DNA of 64,000 nucleotides, taken from NCBI GenBank assembly GCA_034509735.1, contig JACGWO010000003.1, positions 36,416,466 to 36,480,465 on the forward strand, written 5' to 3'. The notes under the pieces are model-generated. The model was not told the DNA's origin. It was given only the letters and a program-made list of their open reading frames with translations, and searched no databases. Source of the DNA: Sesamum alatum. Taxonomy: Eukaryota > Streptophyta > Magnoliopsida > Lamiales > Pedaliaceae. Of the stretch, positions 49,051-62,559 are shown piece after piece (within the stretch, counting starts at the first letter, position 1; each line of letters opens with the position of its first letter). The position numbers were made by a program, and so were the translations under genes.

Positions 49051-49930
49051 TTTTTAATTGAAAGTGATGAATTTTATTAATCGAAATGAAAGTGATTACA
49101 TTCAGTCTTGTCGGTTATCAATATCGAACAGAGACAATTACAAACAATCATATCAATAGTATCATATAAATTAGGGTCAATTATACTAACCTCCCATACT
49201 ACTATGGGAATATACAAATCCCCCCCTCTTACTATTAAAATTACATAAACTTTCCTTTCAAAGATATCTACCTTACAAATTGTCCATTCCGTTAGTCAAC
49301 TTAATGGATTTTGCTGATGCCATAAAAAAAAATAGTCTAAACTTCCTATAATACCATCAACCTGAATAACTCTATTTTTTATGACTTAAATACCCCTTAG
49401 GAGTAATTTGTTATTTTTAAATTTAAAAAGGGTGTATACTTGTAACTTTTAGTATATTATCTTATAATATTTTTTTAAACACATACTGTGTATGCGTAGG
49501 TTGTGGCATTAATTTCTATTCCTAAACATTATTAAAACTTGTAAATTTTGTTGAAATTATATTATTTTATAGAAAATAAAGCTTATATTTTGGGAAAAAA
49601 AAAATACTTGAAGATATTTTGGTCCACTTCTATTTTCAAGTTTATTGAATTATTTTTAGTTTTATAAATGAAGAGCAAAATTGTCATTTAAGCATATACC
49701 GTTAAATTTGACTAACACATGTTAGTCAAAGGGGGCAATCTGTAATTTTTCTAGTAAGAGGAGGGAATTTGTATATTCCCATAATAGCAGAAGAGGTCAG
49801 TGATTAACTCTATAAACTAACACCCGACTATTACAAGAATAAATTATACCTACTAATCCACGACTCTATATTTGTAAAATTGTAAGATCTCAGTCTGAAT
49901 CATTGAACACATACCTCATTAGTCTAGTTC
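49051..49930 (-). repeat. reverse SINE interrupted by a foldback element
   Basis: Family tail and body at 49051-49173 (AATTGAAAGTGATGAATTTT, ATCAATATCGAACAGAGACA) continue at 49820-49930 with decayed promoter boxes. The interruption 49174-49810 is a bounded foldback, so the SINE is older. Confidence 0.55.
49174..49810. mobile_element. Mutator-like foldback MITE, 637 bp
   Basis: Arms carry TATGGGAATATACAAATCCC and the inverse AATTTGTATATTCCCATA. Target-site duplication TATAAATTA / TATAAACTA (8 of 9) at 49165-49173 and 49811-49819. Confidence 0.8.
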
Positions 49931-51970
49931 ACATTATTGACATCATAACATCTCTTTAACAAATTATGACATGATTATAGAATCGAACTCGTATGATATC
50001 ATATTTTTTCATTAATCACGTTTTTTACACATTTGATTTCCTGATTATAGAATCGAAATCTTATAATGTCCGACAAAATTCAATGTATGATTCGCGGGGG
50101 ACTAAAGTTCTGAAACACGATTTGTTTTACAAAAATATGTCATCTTTCAGAAATCGTTGATGCTTCATTGTGTAAACATTATGTTATTTTGCGATTCCAT
50201 ATCTTGAATAAAGAGAGAAAAATTTAATTGACATTATACTAATATAAAAAGAAAAACTCCTCCACGCTCACAAACGGCGATTAATGACACCGTTGCACTA
50301 TTTTTTTGTGAAGTTAAAATGTCTTTCAATCGATAATATAATTAATTTATTTTAACTTTTAAATTTTACATTAATTGATAAAATAGTTTATTTTCTTTAT
50401 TTCTTTTTTGTACGTGATGTTTTAGTTTATATTTTGCTCTGGTTTATAATAATACATTTTAAAGCGTGAAATAATATTTATTATATACACGCAGAAACGA
50501 CGTACCACAACATCTAGTGTGATATTAACAAAAAGGAAAGAAAAAGAAAAAAAAGTTTGTAGTGAACATATATAATAAATAGATCGGAATTGACAATTGG
50601 ACCCTCTCTCATCCAACTCAAGAATATATAATAATATTTTTTTAATAAATACAGTTCATGACAAAATCTTAACCCAAATTGGATGTCGTCGAATTGAACC
50701 AATTATATGTCAAGTGCAATACATTTGTTGTGTGATTGGTGTACAATTCAAATAATTACATGACAAGTGATTCATACTTACTCTGTGATTGGTTTTATTC
50801 GACCAAACCTAATTCGAATAAGAATTTTCTGATACGCCACATGCGTTCAAGACTAACAAATAAACAAAAAAGTATATGGACAACTATGGAACTTGGAACT
50901 TATTATTATGACATCTCAACTTTATCAATTCAGTACAACTTATGAAATCGAAGGTGAAAAAGTCTCGTCTAATGTTCCTTTTAGACAGAGGTAAAACAAT
51001 AGAACACAAGAAAAGTGTAAAAATTGTTTCTAAGCATTGGAAAAGCAGCAGAGACAGGAAATATGCTGAAAAGAAATATTACCAGAAAGATCAACTTTAT
51101 GGTGGAATTTTGTCTAAAAACGTCTCTCACCGACCACTTACTTTCATACAACAACTGTTTGTGAAAAATTTGATTTCAAAGTCGACGTAAACTGATTTTC
51201 CTTTCTTAAAGTTACAACAGCTGTTTGTGGGAAACTTTTTACCGTAAAGTGTTTTATAAGAGAAACTTTTTACCGTAAAGTGTTTTGTAAGGGAATAGTA
51301 CTCCTCATTTACGCTTTCACCTCTTTTAATTGGAAGGGAGTAGTACTCCTTATTTACTGCTTTTTAGACTTAACTAGGGAAGTAGATCTCCTCGCTGTAT
51401 ATTTTTTTTTGACTATTTCAATATAGAAGGGACAGAGACTCCAAAAAGCTCCCCATCTCAGGGTGGTTTAATTTTTTAAAAAAAAAAGTAATTTTGTATC
51501 ACATCTATATCTGTATGAAGGAAGTCGTGTTTTGTATTACGTAATATGTGTATGAATGTACGGATGGAGTCTCGTATGATACGAGGTTGGGGATCCCAAA
51601 ATTTTTCATTTAACAATTGATTTTAGGTTGTTTTCCTATTCATATACAAATACTTATCTACTTTTATAATAATTTGGCTTTATGAATACTTGTCTGCTTT
51701 AATAATCAAAAAGTTGATTTATCACCTTTTAATATATGCTTTGTTACGGAATTATTAATGTACGTATGTGTCAATATATATATATATATATAACATAAAA
51801 TGAAAAAGTCCAATTTGAAATTTTTAGGTCTAGCTTTTCACAAGTTTGGGATAAGGACCTGTAGAAAAAATACATTAACATTCTGACACCAGAATCATTA
51901 AATAACGATGGAAATAATAATCGAAAATGAAAAGGCATAGTAGCGAATAAGAAATCAATGTTAAATTGTT
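49931..51970. other. gene-free region with decayed Helitron end and tandem repeat
   Basis: A degenerate Helitron-like 3' end (CACGCAGAAACGACGTACC then CTAG at 50514-50517) resembles that at 23561. The 82-codon frame at 50942 is Lys-rich with no recognised domain and is not called as a gene. Confidence 0.4.
51231..51292. repeat. 31-bp tandem duplication
   Basis: Two adjacent units beginning GAAACTTTTTACCGTAAAGT (51231-51261 and 51262-51292) differing at two positions. Confidence 0.8.
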
Positions 51971-51974
51971 TCAA

Positions 51975-52450
51975 GCAATAGAGCTTTTGTGCGTAGAAGT
52001 GTCGAGAGAGTGTTGCCCTCTATCGAGGGGAGAGGAGCCCTTTTATAGCCCTCGTCCCCTACCAGTTGAAAGAGTTCATTCCCCTTAGAACCCGAGCAGG
52101 AGGTTATTGAAGAGGATAGACTCCAACTATCAAAAGGATCTTCTCAATCTTAAGTTTGAATTTCTAATTGTCCAAAACTTATCTCCCGAGCAAGTATGAC
52201 TCCATTGTGGGATAAGGGGGCATTTGAGATAGATCAAACGACCTCCTAATTCTCAGGCATCCTCCATGGTAGGCTGCCCTTTCTTCGAGTTATCCCACTA
52301 AAACTTGGGCACGTTTGAGTGGGATTTCTCCCGATGCTGACATGCATGCAGCCCCCTAAGCCCCCACAAGTCTTTCTGGGCCTTCGTGAGCCTTCTTGCT
52401 TAATGGACCTCACCCTAGGATAGGGGGCTAACGTCTTTTTATCTTGATCG
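51975..52450. mobile_element. LTR-retrotransposon-like fragment
   Basis: A conspicuously GC-richer block with GGGGAGAGGAGCCCTTTTAT, CCCTCGTCCCCTACC and GCCCCCTAAGCCCCCAC, reminiscent of Gypsy LTRs read in reverse. No second LTR, primer site or coding domain is visible; probably a solo or truncated LTR. Confidence 0.4.
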
Positions 52451-53486
52451 TTGGTAATCTTAGATCTTTCTTAAATTTTCTTTTACATTGAACTCCTTTT
52501 TCGACTTTATATTTTTCTGGGTATCATTCACGTATATTCCACAAGAAAAACGACCACCATTTCCGTATAGGACCATGGTCGAAGAAATGGGGCAAGCTAT
52601 CTGGGTATGATTTGATGAAAAAAATGAAGTCTTGGTAACAATCTTAGAAATACTATGTACATGAGTGATCGATGTATATTTTGTTTTTCAAAATTAAATA
52701 ACATGTATTAATTATCCATGTCGACAGTACACAAAACATTCAATAAAGTAATGACGGAGGAATACGTGTTCATTTTTCAATATTGAATTGTGAAAAAAAT
52801 AAATAATAATAATTCCTTTGTTGCTTGGGGAATTGATTGTTGTGGAGATTTTCTATTATTTTATCTGGTTTTTGTATGATTCTTTTATTATACATACGTA
52901 CAAATGTGATATCTATCATATCTTTTGTTCTATTCGATGTATACATATTTATATACAAAAACTACAGCATCTAAATTATTAAAAAATAAAATATTTTATT
53001 CATATAATGTGTATATATTAAATTAAATAAAAAATGCAATAGAATCAAGAGTATAAAATTCAATCCATAGAGAGAGATGAAATATGAATTTGACGTCTTT
53101 CTTTCTTTCTTTTTTTTTTTTTTTTAACACAAAAGTACTTATAATGTTTATACAATAACATGGTCGAAAATATCAATCCGGAAACCCTTACTTACATATA
53201 ATTATTAAACCCTATCCTAGTACAAAATTTTAGTAAAAAAGATAGGACATATATCGTATATAATAGTCCCAAAAAATGAAGCAACGGCCTCTTTTGTCAA
53301 AATATCTTTCACTCGAGTGGCTTTTAGGTGGAAAAATTAAGTGTTGCATTCTTAAATTTAGTCGAGCTCTTCCAAAAGTCTTGTAATAACGGGTGAATTT
53401 CATGTGATGTTTTATATGAAATAATATTACATTAAAGAAACGCACTTTTTAGACATGAATTTTTTTTTTTTTTTATGGTCATTAAG
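52451..53486. other. gene-free AT-rich region
   Basis: No supportable gene; poly-T runs near 53108-53125 and 53460-53474. Confidence 0.35.
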
Positions 53487-53498
53487 TTAATCAAAAGG

Positions 53499-53756
53499 AG
53501 CCGATGAGGCCTAACTTAGTTGGCGAAGGTGAGGCCTCATGATCCTAAAGGGCATCGGTTTGAACCTTTGTGTGAGTTGATTTTGTTCTACTGTATAGTA
53601 CGTATTATTTGTTGATGTAATAGTTATATGTTACTTTATTGATATTGTTGATATGATTGATAGTAATTATCTCTGTTCGATATTGATAGCCGACAGTACT
53701 AAATGTAATCACTTTATTTTCGATTAATAAAGTTCACCACTTCCAATTTAAAAAAA
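53499..53756 (+). repeat. tRNA-derived SINE, full length
   Basis: A box in GAGGCCTAACTTAGTTGGCG, B box CGGTTTGAACCTT (about 53556-53568), body with CTCTGTTCGATATTGATAGC and a 3' end TCGATTAATAAAGTTCACCA then poly-A. Target-site duplication TTAATCAAAAGG / TTAACCGAAAGG (10 of 12) at 53487-53498 and 53757-53768. Best-preserved copy in the window. Confidence 0.75.
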
Positions 53757-53768
53757 TTAACCGAAAGG

Positions 53769-54286
53769 TGAGTAATTTTTACCTAAACCTTAGTCATACA
53801 TAAAAGGAAATATATAATTGATACTTTTATGACAGAAACTTTTTTTTGTGTTATCAACTTGTGAATATTTAAATTGACCCTTTAATTTATTTCTTCTCTT
53901 AAAAAAATTATCAGAACAGTAATTTTAATTTTTTTAATAATCTCATAGTTGTAAATTTTTTTTCTCTCTCAACCCACTGCTCCTAATCCTTTGAATTGAA
54001 GGATATTTGGAAAGAGAATCTTGGACTCAAATTATAACTACATGTCTTTATAAAAATCATAACCTGTAAAATTAGGGTTATCAAAGTCTATTTTTGTCAT
54101 TTTCTTATTTGGATAGTGGTAAATACGACAACTCAAAAGATACTTAGCACCTCATTTGTGTAGCAATAGATGGCCCAAAGCAAATCAAGCCCAATAAAAA
54201 GCCCATTTTGATATGGATCAGCCCATCAATAATAAGCATCACTCACACGGCCCAATAATGGCTAGGTTGGGCCAAGATGAGCACAA
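53769..54286. other. gene-free region
   Basis: AT-rich; no gene or element recognised. Confidence 0.35.
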
Positions 54287-54296
54287 AGAATGTAAC

Positions 54297-54920
54297 CTAT
54301 AATGCACGGACACTCTGAATAATTACCTGATGCAGTGTCGGACATGGACACGGCTCAGACATATGTCGGACACAGTTTAGGCGTGTTCAAAAATTTCAAA
54401 AAAAAAATTAAAAAAAAAAGAACACGATGATGTGTCCGACACGTTTTGGACATATTTATGATTTTTTTTTTATAATTTTAAAAAAACTTTCTACTATTCT
54501 TTTTTTTTTTGAAAAAAAGAGTTTTAAACAAAATATAAAAGGAAAAAATAATTCACTTCTCCCAAACTAAAAATTTTGGAATGAAATTATTAAAAAATCG
54601 AGAGACGGTCATTATAATTTAACTAATTTGGATGATTATTTTTTTTCATTCCGTACTTTTTAAAATAAACTGATTATGTATATTTTTAAAATCATGTATT
54701 TTGGTTAAAAATTTAGACATAAGACATGCTTATTTTATCTTGTATCTTAATATATTTAATATTTCATATTTTAATTTTATGAGAATTTTAAAAAATATAT
54801 ATATAAAATTATATTTAGCCGTGTCAGTACCGTATCGTGTCCTAATTTTTTGAAATTTTCTATAGCGCCGTATTTATGTCGAATCGCATCCGTGTCACTG
54901 TGTCCGTACCCATGCATCAT
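54297..54920. mobile_element. Mutator-like TIR element, 624 bp
   Basis: Left end ATAATGCACGGACAC and inverted right end ATGATGCATGGGTACGGACAC, with subterminal GTGTCGGACA-type repeats. Perfect 10-bp duplication AGAATGTAAC at 54287-54296 and 54921-54930. No transposase frame. Confidence 0.75.
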
Positions 54921-54930
54921 AGAATGTAAC

Positions 54931-55146
54931 AGACTGCTTAGCAGGCTGGCAAGAACATGAGATTTTGTCTCATATATATATAATGTTATAATTATTAGTG
55001 TAAGGATATTTTATTTTGGTTTCCAGCTAAGCATTTTTTGTCAGAATATCAATTTGTTGGTCTGTTTTGGAATAAACTGTGGATCATATCACTATTTTTC
55101 AACTATCTAAAGGCCTGGTTGCCTTAAAATACTTGTACAACCTAAC
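54931..55146. other. short gene-free spacer
   Basis: No recognisable feature. Confidence 0.35.
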
Positions 55147-55155
55147 TAATCTTCA

Positions 55156-55556
55156 CGGCTAAATTGCTTTTTTGTTCCCACGAAAAAAGGGGTGTTGCGT
55201 TTTTCGTCCCACGAAGAAAAGGGATTGTTTATTTAATACAATAAATCATATGTTGTGTGAATTAATTTATTGCTCAATGACAAAAATTGAAGGAAATAAA
55301 ACTTTGGGACTTACTTTGCAAATAATTTTTGTAAATTGTGGACCATAAAAGAAAATTTCTCTCCTTTGTGAGACTAAAAAATCAATGAACAATTGAGGGT
55401 TAACGGGAATTCGCCACTTGCCGTTAAAACTTAACGAATAGAAGGACTAGATTCACAATTTTTTAATAGTTTTGGAATAAAAAATGAAAATCGGGAAATC
55501 TGGGCACCAGAAAAGTAAATTTCACTTTTTTGAAGGACCGAAAAAGCAATTTAGCC
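55156..55556. mobile_element. Mutator-like foldback MITE, about 401 bp
   Basis: Ends GGCTAAATTGCTTTTTTGTT and CGAAAAAGCAATTTAGCC. Target-site duplication TAATCTTCA / TAATTTTCA (8 of 9) at 55147-55155 and 55557-55565. Confidence 0.75.
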
Positions 55557-55565
55557 TAATTTTCA

Positions 55566-56650
55566 CCATGGGCTGAAAATTGTAATCCTACTAATAAGTT
55601 GTTGATCCAAAGATAAGAGAGTTGAATTTTAAGACAAATTCTTACACATACAAAGGATTTAAAATCTTACAATTAAATTTTTTAGGAGGGATTTAATTCT
55701 TTCAATCATGTCCCAAGTACGACAATATGAAGCATCTGTGCAATAATATATATCTATATAATCTATCTATATATATATATATATGAGCATCCCAAAACAT
55801 AACACGGGCGTACATGATTAAATTTTTATTATATTTATTTGAATAAATTAAAAAATATAATTATTTGTAAAAAAATAAGTAAAATTAAGAGTATTTTAGG
55901 TAATCTATATTTTACTAAGCACAATAGTCAGTCTAGATTATCTTTCCCTTGAAAAATAGAATAGAAATGTATTTATAGAGGACGTAGTTATTCAACACCC
56001 CAAAACATAAATGCGGTAGAGACATAAATCAAACGCACGATCTCTTTTACAATCTAATTTCAATATTATAATAAACTATCATCTTATTTTTAAAAAGTTA
56101 ATTATTTTAAAACTTATTTACTTATTATTATTATCTATACTAATAGTGAATGAATATATTTCTACACGTAAAATATGGGTATGTTTGAAACAGAAGTTGT
56201 AACGAAAATTGCAATAGTAAATTTAATCGATTTCGATTAGATTTGGGTGAACCAAATTAATTATAAGCTGAATCAAATTCTATAGTGAATGCTTTAGGGA
56301 AAATTCTTGCCTCGATTAGGTTTGATTGAATCAAATTAATTATAATACAAGTGTGATATACTTATTATATAATTTATTATTTTTTTAAAATTGTATATTA
56401 ATTGTACGACACACTTGAATTTGACGGAATCGAGACGGCTTAAGAATTTCCCATACTTTAGTTGTTTTTATCCAAAAATGCCGTCGGTTAACAGGACAAA
56501 AACCAAGAGATACCTCCTTTGTTTCTATCTAACGTTGCCGTCCATAAACTCCGACAGCCACCGATCGAACTGACCTCAACAACCACCAAAACAAACAGAA
56601 AACTGAAAACAAGAACTCGCCATTTTTGTTCCGAAAGTTCAAAAAGAGAG
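55566..56650. other. gene-free region upstream of the dioxygenase
   Basis: AT-rich with a TATA run at about 55747-55784. The segment about 56220-56380 contains two copies of an AATTATAA-AAG/CTGTGATATACTT-type unit shared with 48.54 and 50.7 kb. The last ~150 bp are the presumed 5' leader. Confidence 0.4.
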
Positions 56651-58156
56651 ATGGCTGCTGTGTACGATCGGATGAAAGAAGTCAAGGAATTCGATGAATC
56701 CAAGATCGGCGTCAAAGGTTTATCCGACTCCGGCATCTCAACCATACCTCGTATTTTCATCCACCCGCCGGAGAAAATATCCGACGTCGCGTCATCCCCG
56801 GAGTGCGTTGGAATCCCTGTGATTGACCTTTCCGACATGCAGTCGCCGGATAAACGGGCCGCGAAAGTCGAACAAATCCGGGAGGCGGCGAGCAGTTGGG
56901 GCTTCTTCCAAGTGATAAACCACGGCATTCCATTGACAGTTCTCGATGAAATAATTGCGGCGATAAAAGGGTTCCATGAACAGCCGCAGGAGCTCAAGGC
57001 GGCGCACTACGTCCGCGACGAGCACGGCGGCGTTACTTTCTCCAGCAACCACGACTTGTTGAGGTTACAGCAATCTAAGTTATTCTATTTTGGCTGATTT
57101 CTTAACTTGATTTGATGTTTGAAGCTCCGATATTCAGGTCCCAGGCAGCAACGTGGCACGATTACGTCTCCGTGTGGCTGGCGCCGGCGGCCGTGGCGCC
57201 TCCGGCGGATAGGATTCCAAACATGTACCGTCGCGAGCTGGCAGCCTGGGACAAGCACGCGGTGGAGATTGGGGAGATAGTGGCGGGGCTGCTGTCGGAA
57301 GGGTTGGGATTGGATCCGAAGAGGCTGAAGGAATTGTCTTTGTTCGAAACCCGAATATTTGGAGGGATGTTCTACCCATATTGTCCGCAACCCGACTTGA
57401 CGGTCGGGCTGTCGGATCATACCGACCCGGGTGTGCTGACCATTTTGTTGCCCAATCAAGTTTGGGGTTTGCAAGTGATGCATGGAGAGAAATGGGTGGA
57501 CGCGAATCCTCTCCCTGGTGGATTGATCTTCAACATTGGAGACTTTCTTGAGGTAATTTGAAAAGTTTACATGATGGTACTTGCAAGGGTAGATGACACA
57601 GAATAGGTTAAATCACACCAGCACTTTCTATTTTTTGAAAAATTACAACTACACCCTGTGATAAGTATAATATTTTTTAAGAGGTATTTGTGTAAGTTTT
57701 GTCTTTCAATATGAGTTGTAATTACAATTATAATATCTAGACGTCACATACGAGTTATGACCAGAGCAACATATAACGTAGAATATGATTGTAGGGAATA
57801 ACAATGTGATTTTTGAGAAATTTTTGTAATATATTCAAATTCAGAGACTATATTTACGAAAAAAGTATGGTAAGTGACAATGGTGTGTATGAACTTTACA
57901 GATTGTGTCGAATGGGGAGTACAGAAGTGTGCAGCACCGGGTGCTGGCGAACTCACATAAAGAACCACGGGTCTCGATAGTGCATTGGTTCGATGTTGGC
58001 AATTGGGGCGATTCTGATGAACACGGGCCGTTGCCTGAATTGATCTCACAAGAGAAACCTGCTAGGTACCGGAGATTCACAAAGAAAGAGTATGTTGAGA
58101 ACTTCTACAGTAAAGGACTTGACAGCAAGTCTCTGGTGGAAAAACTCAGACTGTGA
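56651..58156 (+). CDS. 2-oxoglutarate/Fe(II) dioxygenase, ACC-oxidase-homologue type
   Basis: Three exons, 56651-57063, 57138-57552 and 57902-58156, giving 360 residues. Intron 1 is 74 bp and splits an Arg codon. The N-terminal DIOX_N part holds IPVIDLSD and WGFFQVINHGIP, and the C-terminal jelly-roll carries Fe ligands His232 and Asp234 (HTD) and His288 (QHRVLANS). The 2-oxoglutarate RxS motif is Arg299/Ser301. The order and the GVTFSSNHDLLRSQAATWHD join match plant proteins named 1-aminocyclopropane-1-carboxylate oxidase homologues, which mostly oxidise specialised metabolites rather than making ethylene; the substrate is unknown. The start Met fits the family N-terminus; an in-frame upstream ATG at 56519 would add 44 unconserved residues. 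Probably cytosolic. Confidence 0.93.
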
Positions 58157-58240
58157 AGAGCAGCTCTCCAAGAAGCATTTTTTATCTCTGCCCTTTGATT
58201 TTTCTGGTATCTGTAGAGTTTCTGAGGTTACCTTTGAATC

Positions 58241-58246
58241 AATAAA
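58241..58246 (+). terminator. polyadenylation signal of the dioxygenase
   Basis: AATAAA 85 bp after the stop codon, in a T-rich 3' flank. Confidence 0.5.
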
Positions 58247-59398
58247 AAGTTTCTTACTGTTTGAGAAAGAAACAACAATCTAAACCCATTTAAGTTACAG
58301 AAAGGATGAGATTCAAGAACAACGGCAATCAAATGCGAAATCCACCACCGGCTATGTCTTTTATTTCGGTGATTAAAATTATAATAAATTCACCAAGATA
58401 AAGAGAGTTGAACAGATAAGCCAGGAAGATGGTAGTTCAAGAAATCAACTTGCGTTCCACTCCAATGCAGCCAACGATGAAATTTATCCTTAATGCGGTC
58501 AATGGTAGAGCTGAACATACCAATCCCTGACCGATGGTCCAAGAATCATCTTCACCATCAAGAGGAATCAGTTTAAGAAATGACTCTTTCTTAAAGTTCA
58601 GAATTTGCAAAGTCGACAGTCATTTTGGTTGCTTCTGCTTCGGCTTGAGTGCATTGTGTCCATCCTGTTGATCCTCCTGCACTCACAACCGCGCACTCTT
58701 TCCTGAGGATCCCTGCAAGAAGATTTACCTTCAAAGAAGCCGGCGTTAGTGATGATTTTGGCCGATTCAGGATGTGTTTTTCACAATAATGACAAAGCAG
58801 GAGGAGTTTGTGCTTCATTATGTTCTGAATCTTCCCTGTGGTGTCTTGGTCATGAATGGACGTCCATGAAAATCAACTGCAAGAGAATGAATCCAGCTGA
58901 CAATGTTTGAAGTATGGCAATTGATATAATAGTTATCACCCTTTGCATTATATTGCAGTAGTGGCATTAAGCAACACTCCCAGCAGATCCAACGCCCTTC
59001 CGGCTACTCACACAATCAGGATGGCAACAATTGATTACATTACACACCACCTCAGTAAAAAATTAAGCTCTATGGAGAACCAATTGTAATTGGAATGCCA
59101 GGATTACAACATTTAATTAGTAATTCCCGGGGAGCAATAAGTTGCATGAGGCTGTTTATACACAATGTAACAAAGAGCAAACATTTAAGATTCATATAAA
59201 AGACACGGCACTATTACTTAATCTTGTTTCAGCAAAACCACTATCTCATAATTGGTCGATGTCCCACATGATCAAACACCAACATTCTTGTTTAAACTAC
59301 AAATTGTTCGTTCGAACGCTAAATAGGAAGAATGAAACTTGTAAACTTGGAAAAAAGTCCCAACAACAACTGCAAATATGTAGGACCACAATGATGAA
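58247..59398. other. convergent 3' spacer, dioxygenase and RPS14
   Basis: No recognised gene. A 75-codon minus frame at 58591-58818 and a plus frame at 59142 have no known domain. Composition is less AT-rich than other spacers, so an unannotated UTR or noncoding RNA cannot be excluded. Confidence 0.4.
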
Positions 59399-61374
<1,976 letters not shown>

Positions 61375-61466
61375 GGCTTCGACGACTGAGAGAAAGTGGC
61401 TTCAGCTGCTTCTCAACTCTCGAAAACCCTAATGTCGAAGGGGGTGGTCATATGTAGGGGTCGGCC

Positions 61467-61482
61467 TTTATAACTAGGGTTT
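61467..61482 (-). promoter_or_regulatory. RPS14 promoter: TATA box and telo-box
   Basis: On the minus strand AAACCCTA (61475-61482) is followed directly by TTATAAA (61467-61473). A further TTAGGGTTT lies at 61424-61432 in the leader. Telo-boxes are characteristic of coordinately expressed plant ribosomal-protein genes. Confidence 0.7.
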
Positions 61483-61704
61483 TTGAACCGGTGGCTAGTT
61501 TGTAATACCGTAAATGCCCATGTCTTTTGTGTTTGTTCCGGATAACTCCTATAATTGATAGACAAAACGGGGAGGTATGGGGAACGGACTGCGGGAACTA
61601 AACTTTCGATATTCTCACTTCCCCCCCATATACTTTGGTGATTTTGCGAATCAAGTCCTTAAAGAAAAGGAAAAAAATATTAAAAATAAACATAAAAATC
61701 TATA

Positions 61705-61707
<3 letters not shown>

Positions 61708-61786
<79 letters not shown>
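61708..61786 (-). tRNA. tRNA-Leu (anticodon UAG)
   Basis: Minus strand folds as a full tRNA: acceptor GACAGTT with AGCTGTC, D arm GCC...GGC, anticodon stem CCAGA/TCTGG around loop TTTAGGC (anticodon TAG), variable region TCCGAAAGGGC, and T arm GTGGG-TTCAAAT-CCCAC. A box TGGCCGAGTGG and B box GGTTCAAATCC are intact. It reads CUA codons and has no intron. Confidence 0.95.
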
Positions 61787-62559
61787 CTTGATACTGTCAT
61801 ATTCATAAATAACATTTACAATTATCTTGTAAATTATTGGACAAGTTATCAGGATAAGCCCACAAAAGGCAACATATTAAATTTATTTGTACTAATATCG
61901 AGCTTGAAAATTACACTTGAATTTAGTTTGACTATTATTCTAATTAGACTTAAATAAATTTTAATTAAATTAAATATATGTCGAGTTCAAATAATTTAAT
62001 ACTTTTAAAAATATTTTATATTTTGCACTAATCAATTTGAAAACTTAATAAAATAATATTTTTAATAAATCAAATTCAAATAAACTTTTATCAATAAATT
62101 TTAATCGAGTAATTTGATTTAATTTCCAACCTATAAAAGGGTGACCAGAGTGATGTTGGCACACCCAAGTGCTGTAGCAGTCTCACCCTTCTTAAATCAT
62201 AATACGAACCCTAATATTACTTCGCAATTAATTACATAGGCATGACAAAAATTCATTTGTGATCCAGACAAGACGCTCTCGGACCATCAAAAGCTCTCTT
62301 TCTATTCAGACAGAGCCTGTTTGGGTCACAGCTCTATTACCACCAAATCAAACACTCAAAAATCATTCAAGAAACCACATCAACATTGCTTTTATTGCAC
62401 AATGTAAATCACTGTTTAGCTTCATATTATTACATCTCCAAGTTTCTACATTCTCTTCTTGGAATACACTTCTTTAGTTGGTAAATATAGTTAGTGTAAC
62501 AGTTTAGCTGACCAAGCCTTCAAGACCAGCACTACGAGCAAATGTGGGCGCTTCGCTTT
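61787..62559. other. spacer between tRNA-Leu and ORANGE 3' end
   Basis: AT-rich first half; the part nearest 62560 is the presumed ORANGE 3' UTR. A 72-codon plus frame at 62259 has no recognised domain. Confidence 0.45.

Noticed and set aside
50942..51190. 82-codon Lys-rich frame as a small gene
   Set aside because: No domain, no homology recognised, AT-driven composition and no promoter context; kept only as a note.
56519..56650. N-terminal extension of the dioxygenase from an upstream in-frame ATG
   Set aside because: The extra 44 residues look unlike any family N-terminus, while the Met at 56651 begins the conserved MKEVKEFDESKIGVKGL block.
58591..58818. 75-codon minus-strand frame between the dioxygenase and RPS14
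   Set aside because: No recognisable domain and no supporting splice or promoter context; it may belong to a UTR.
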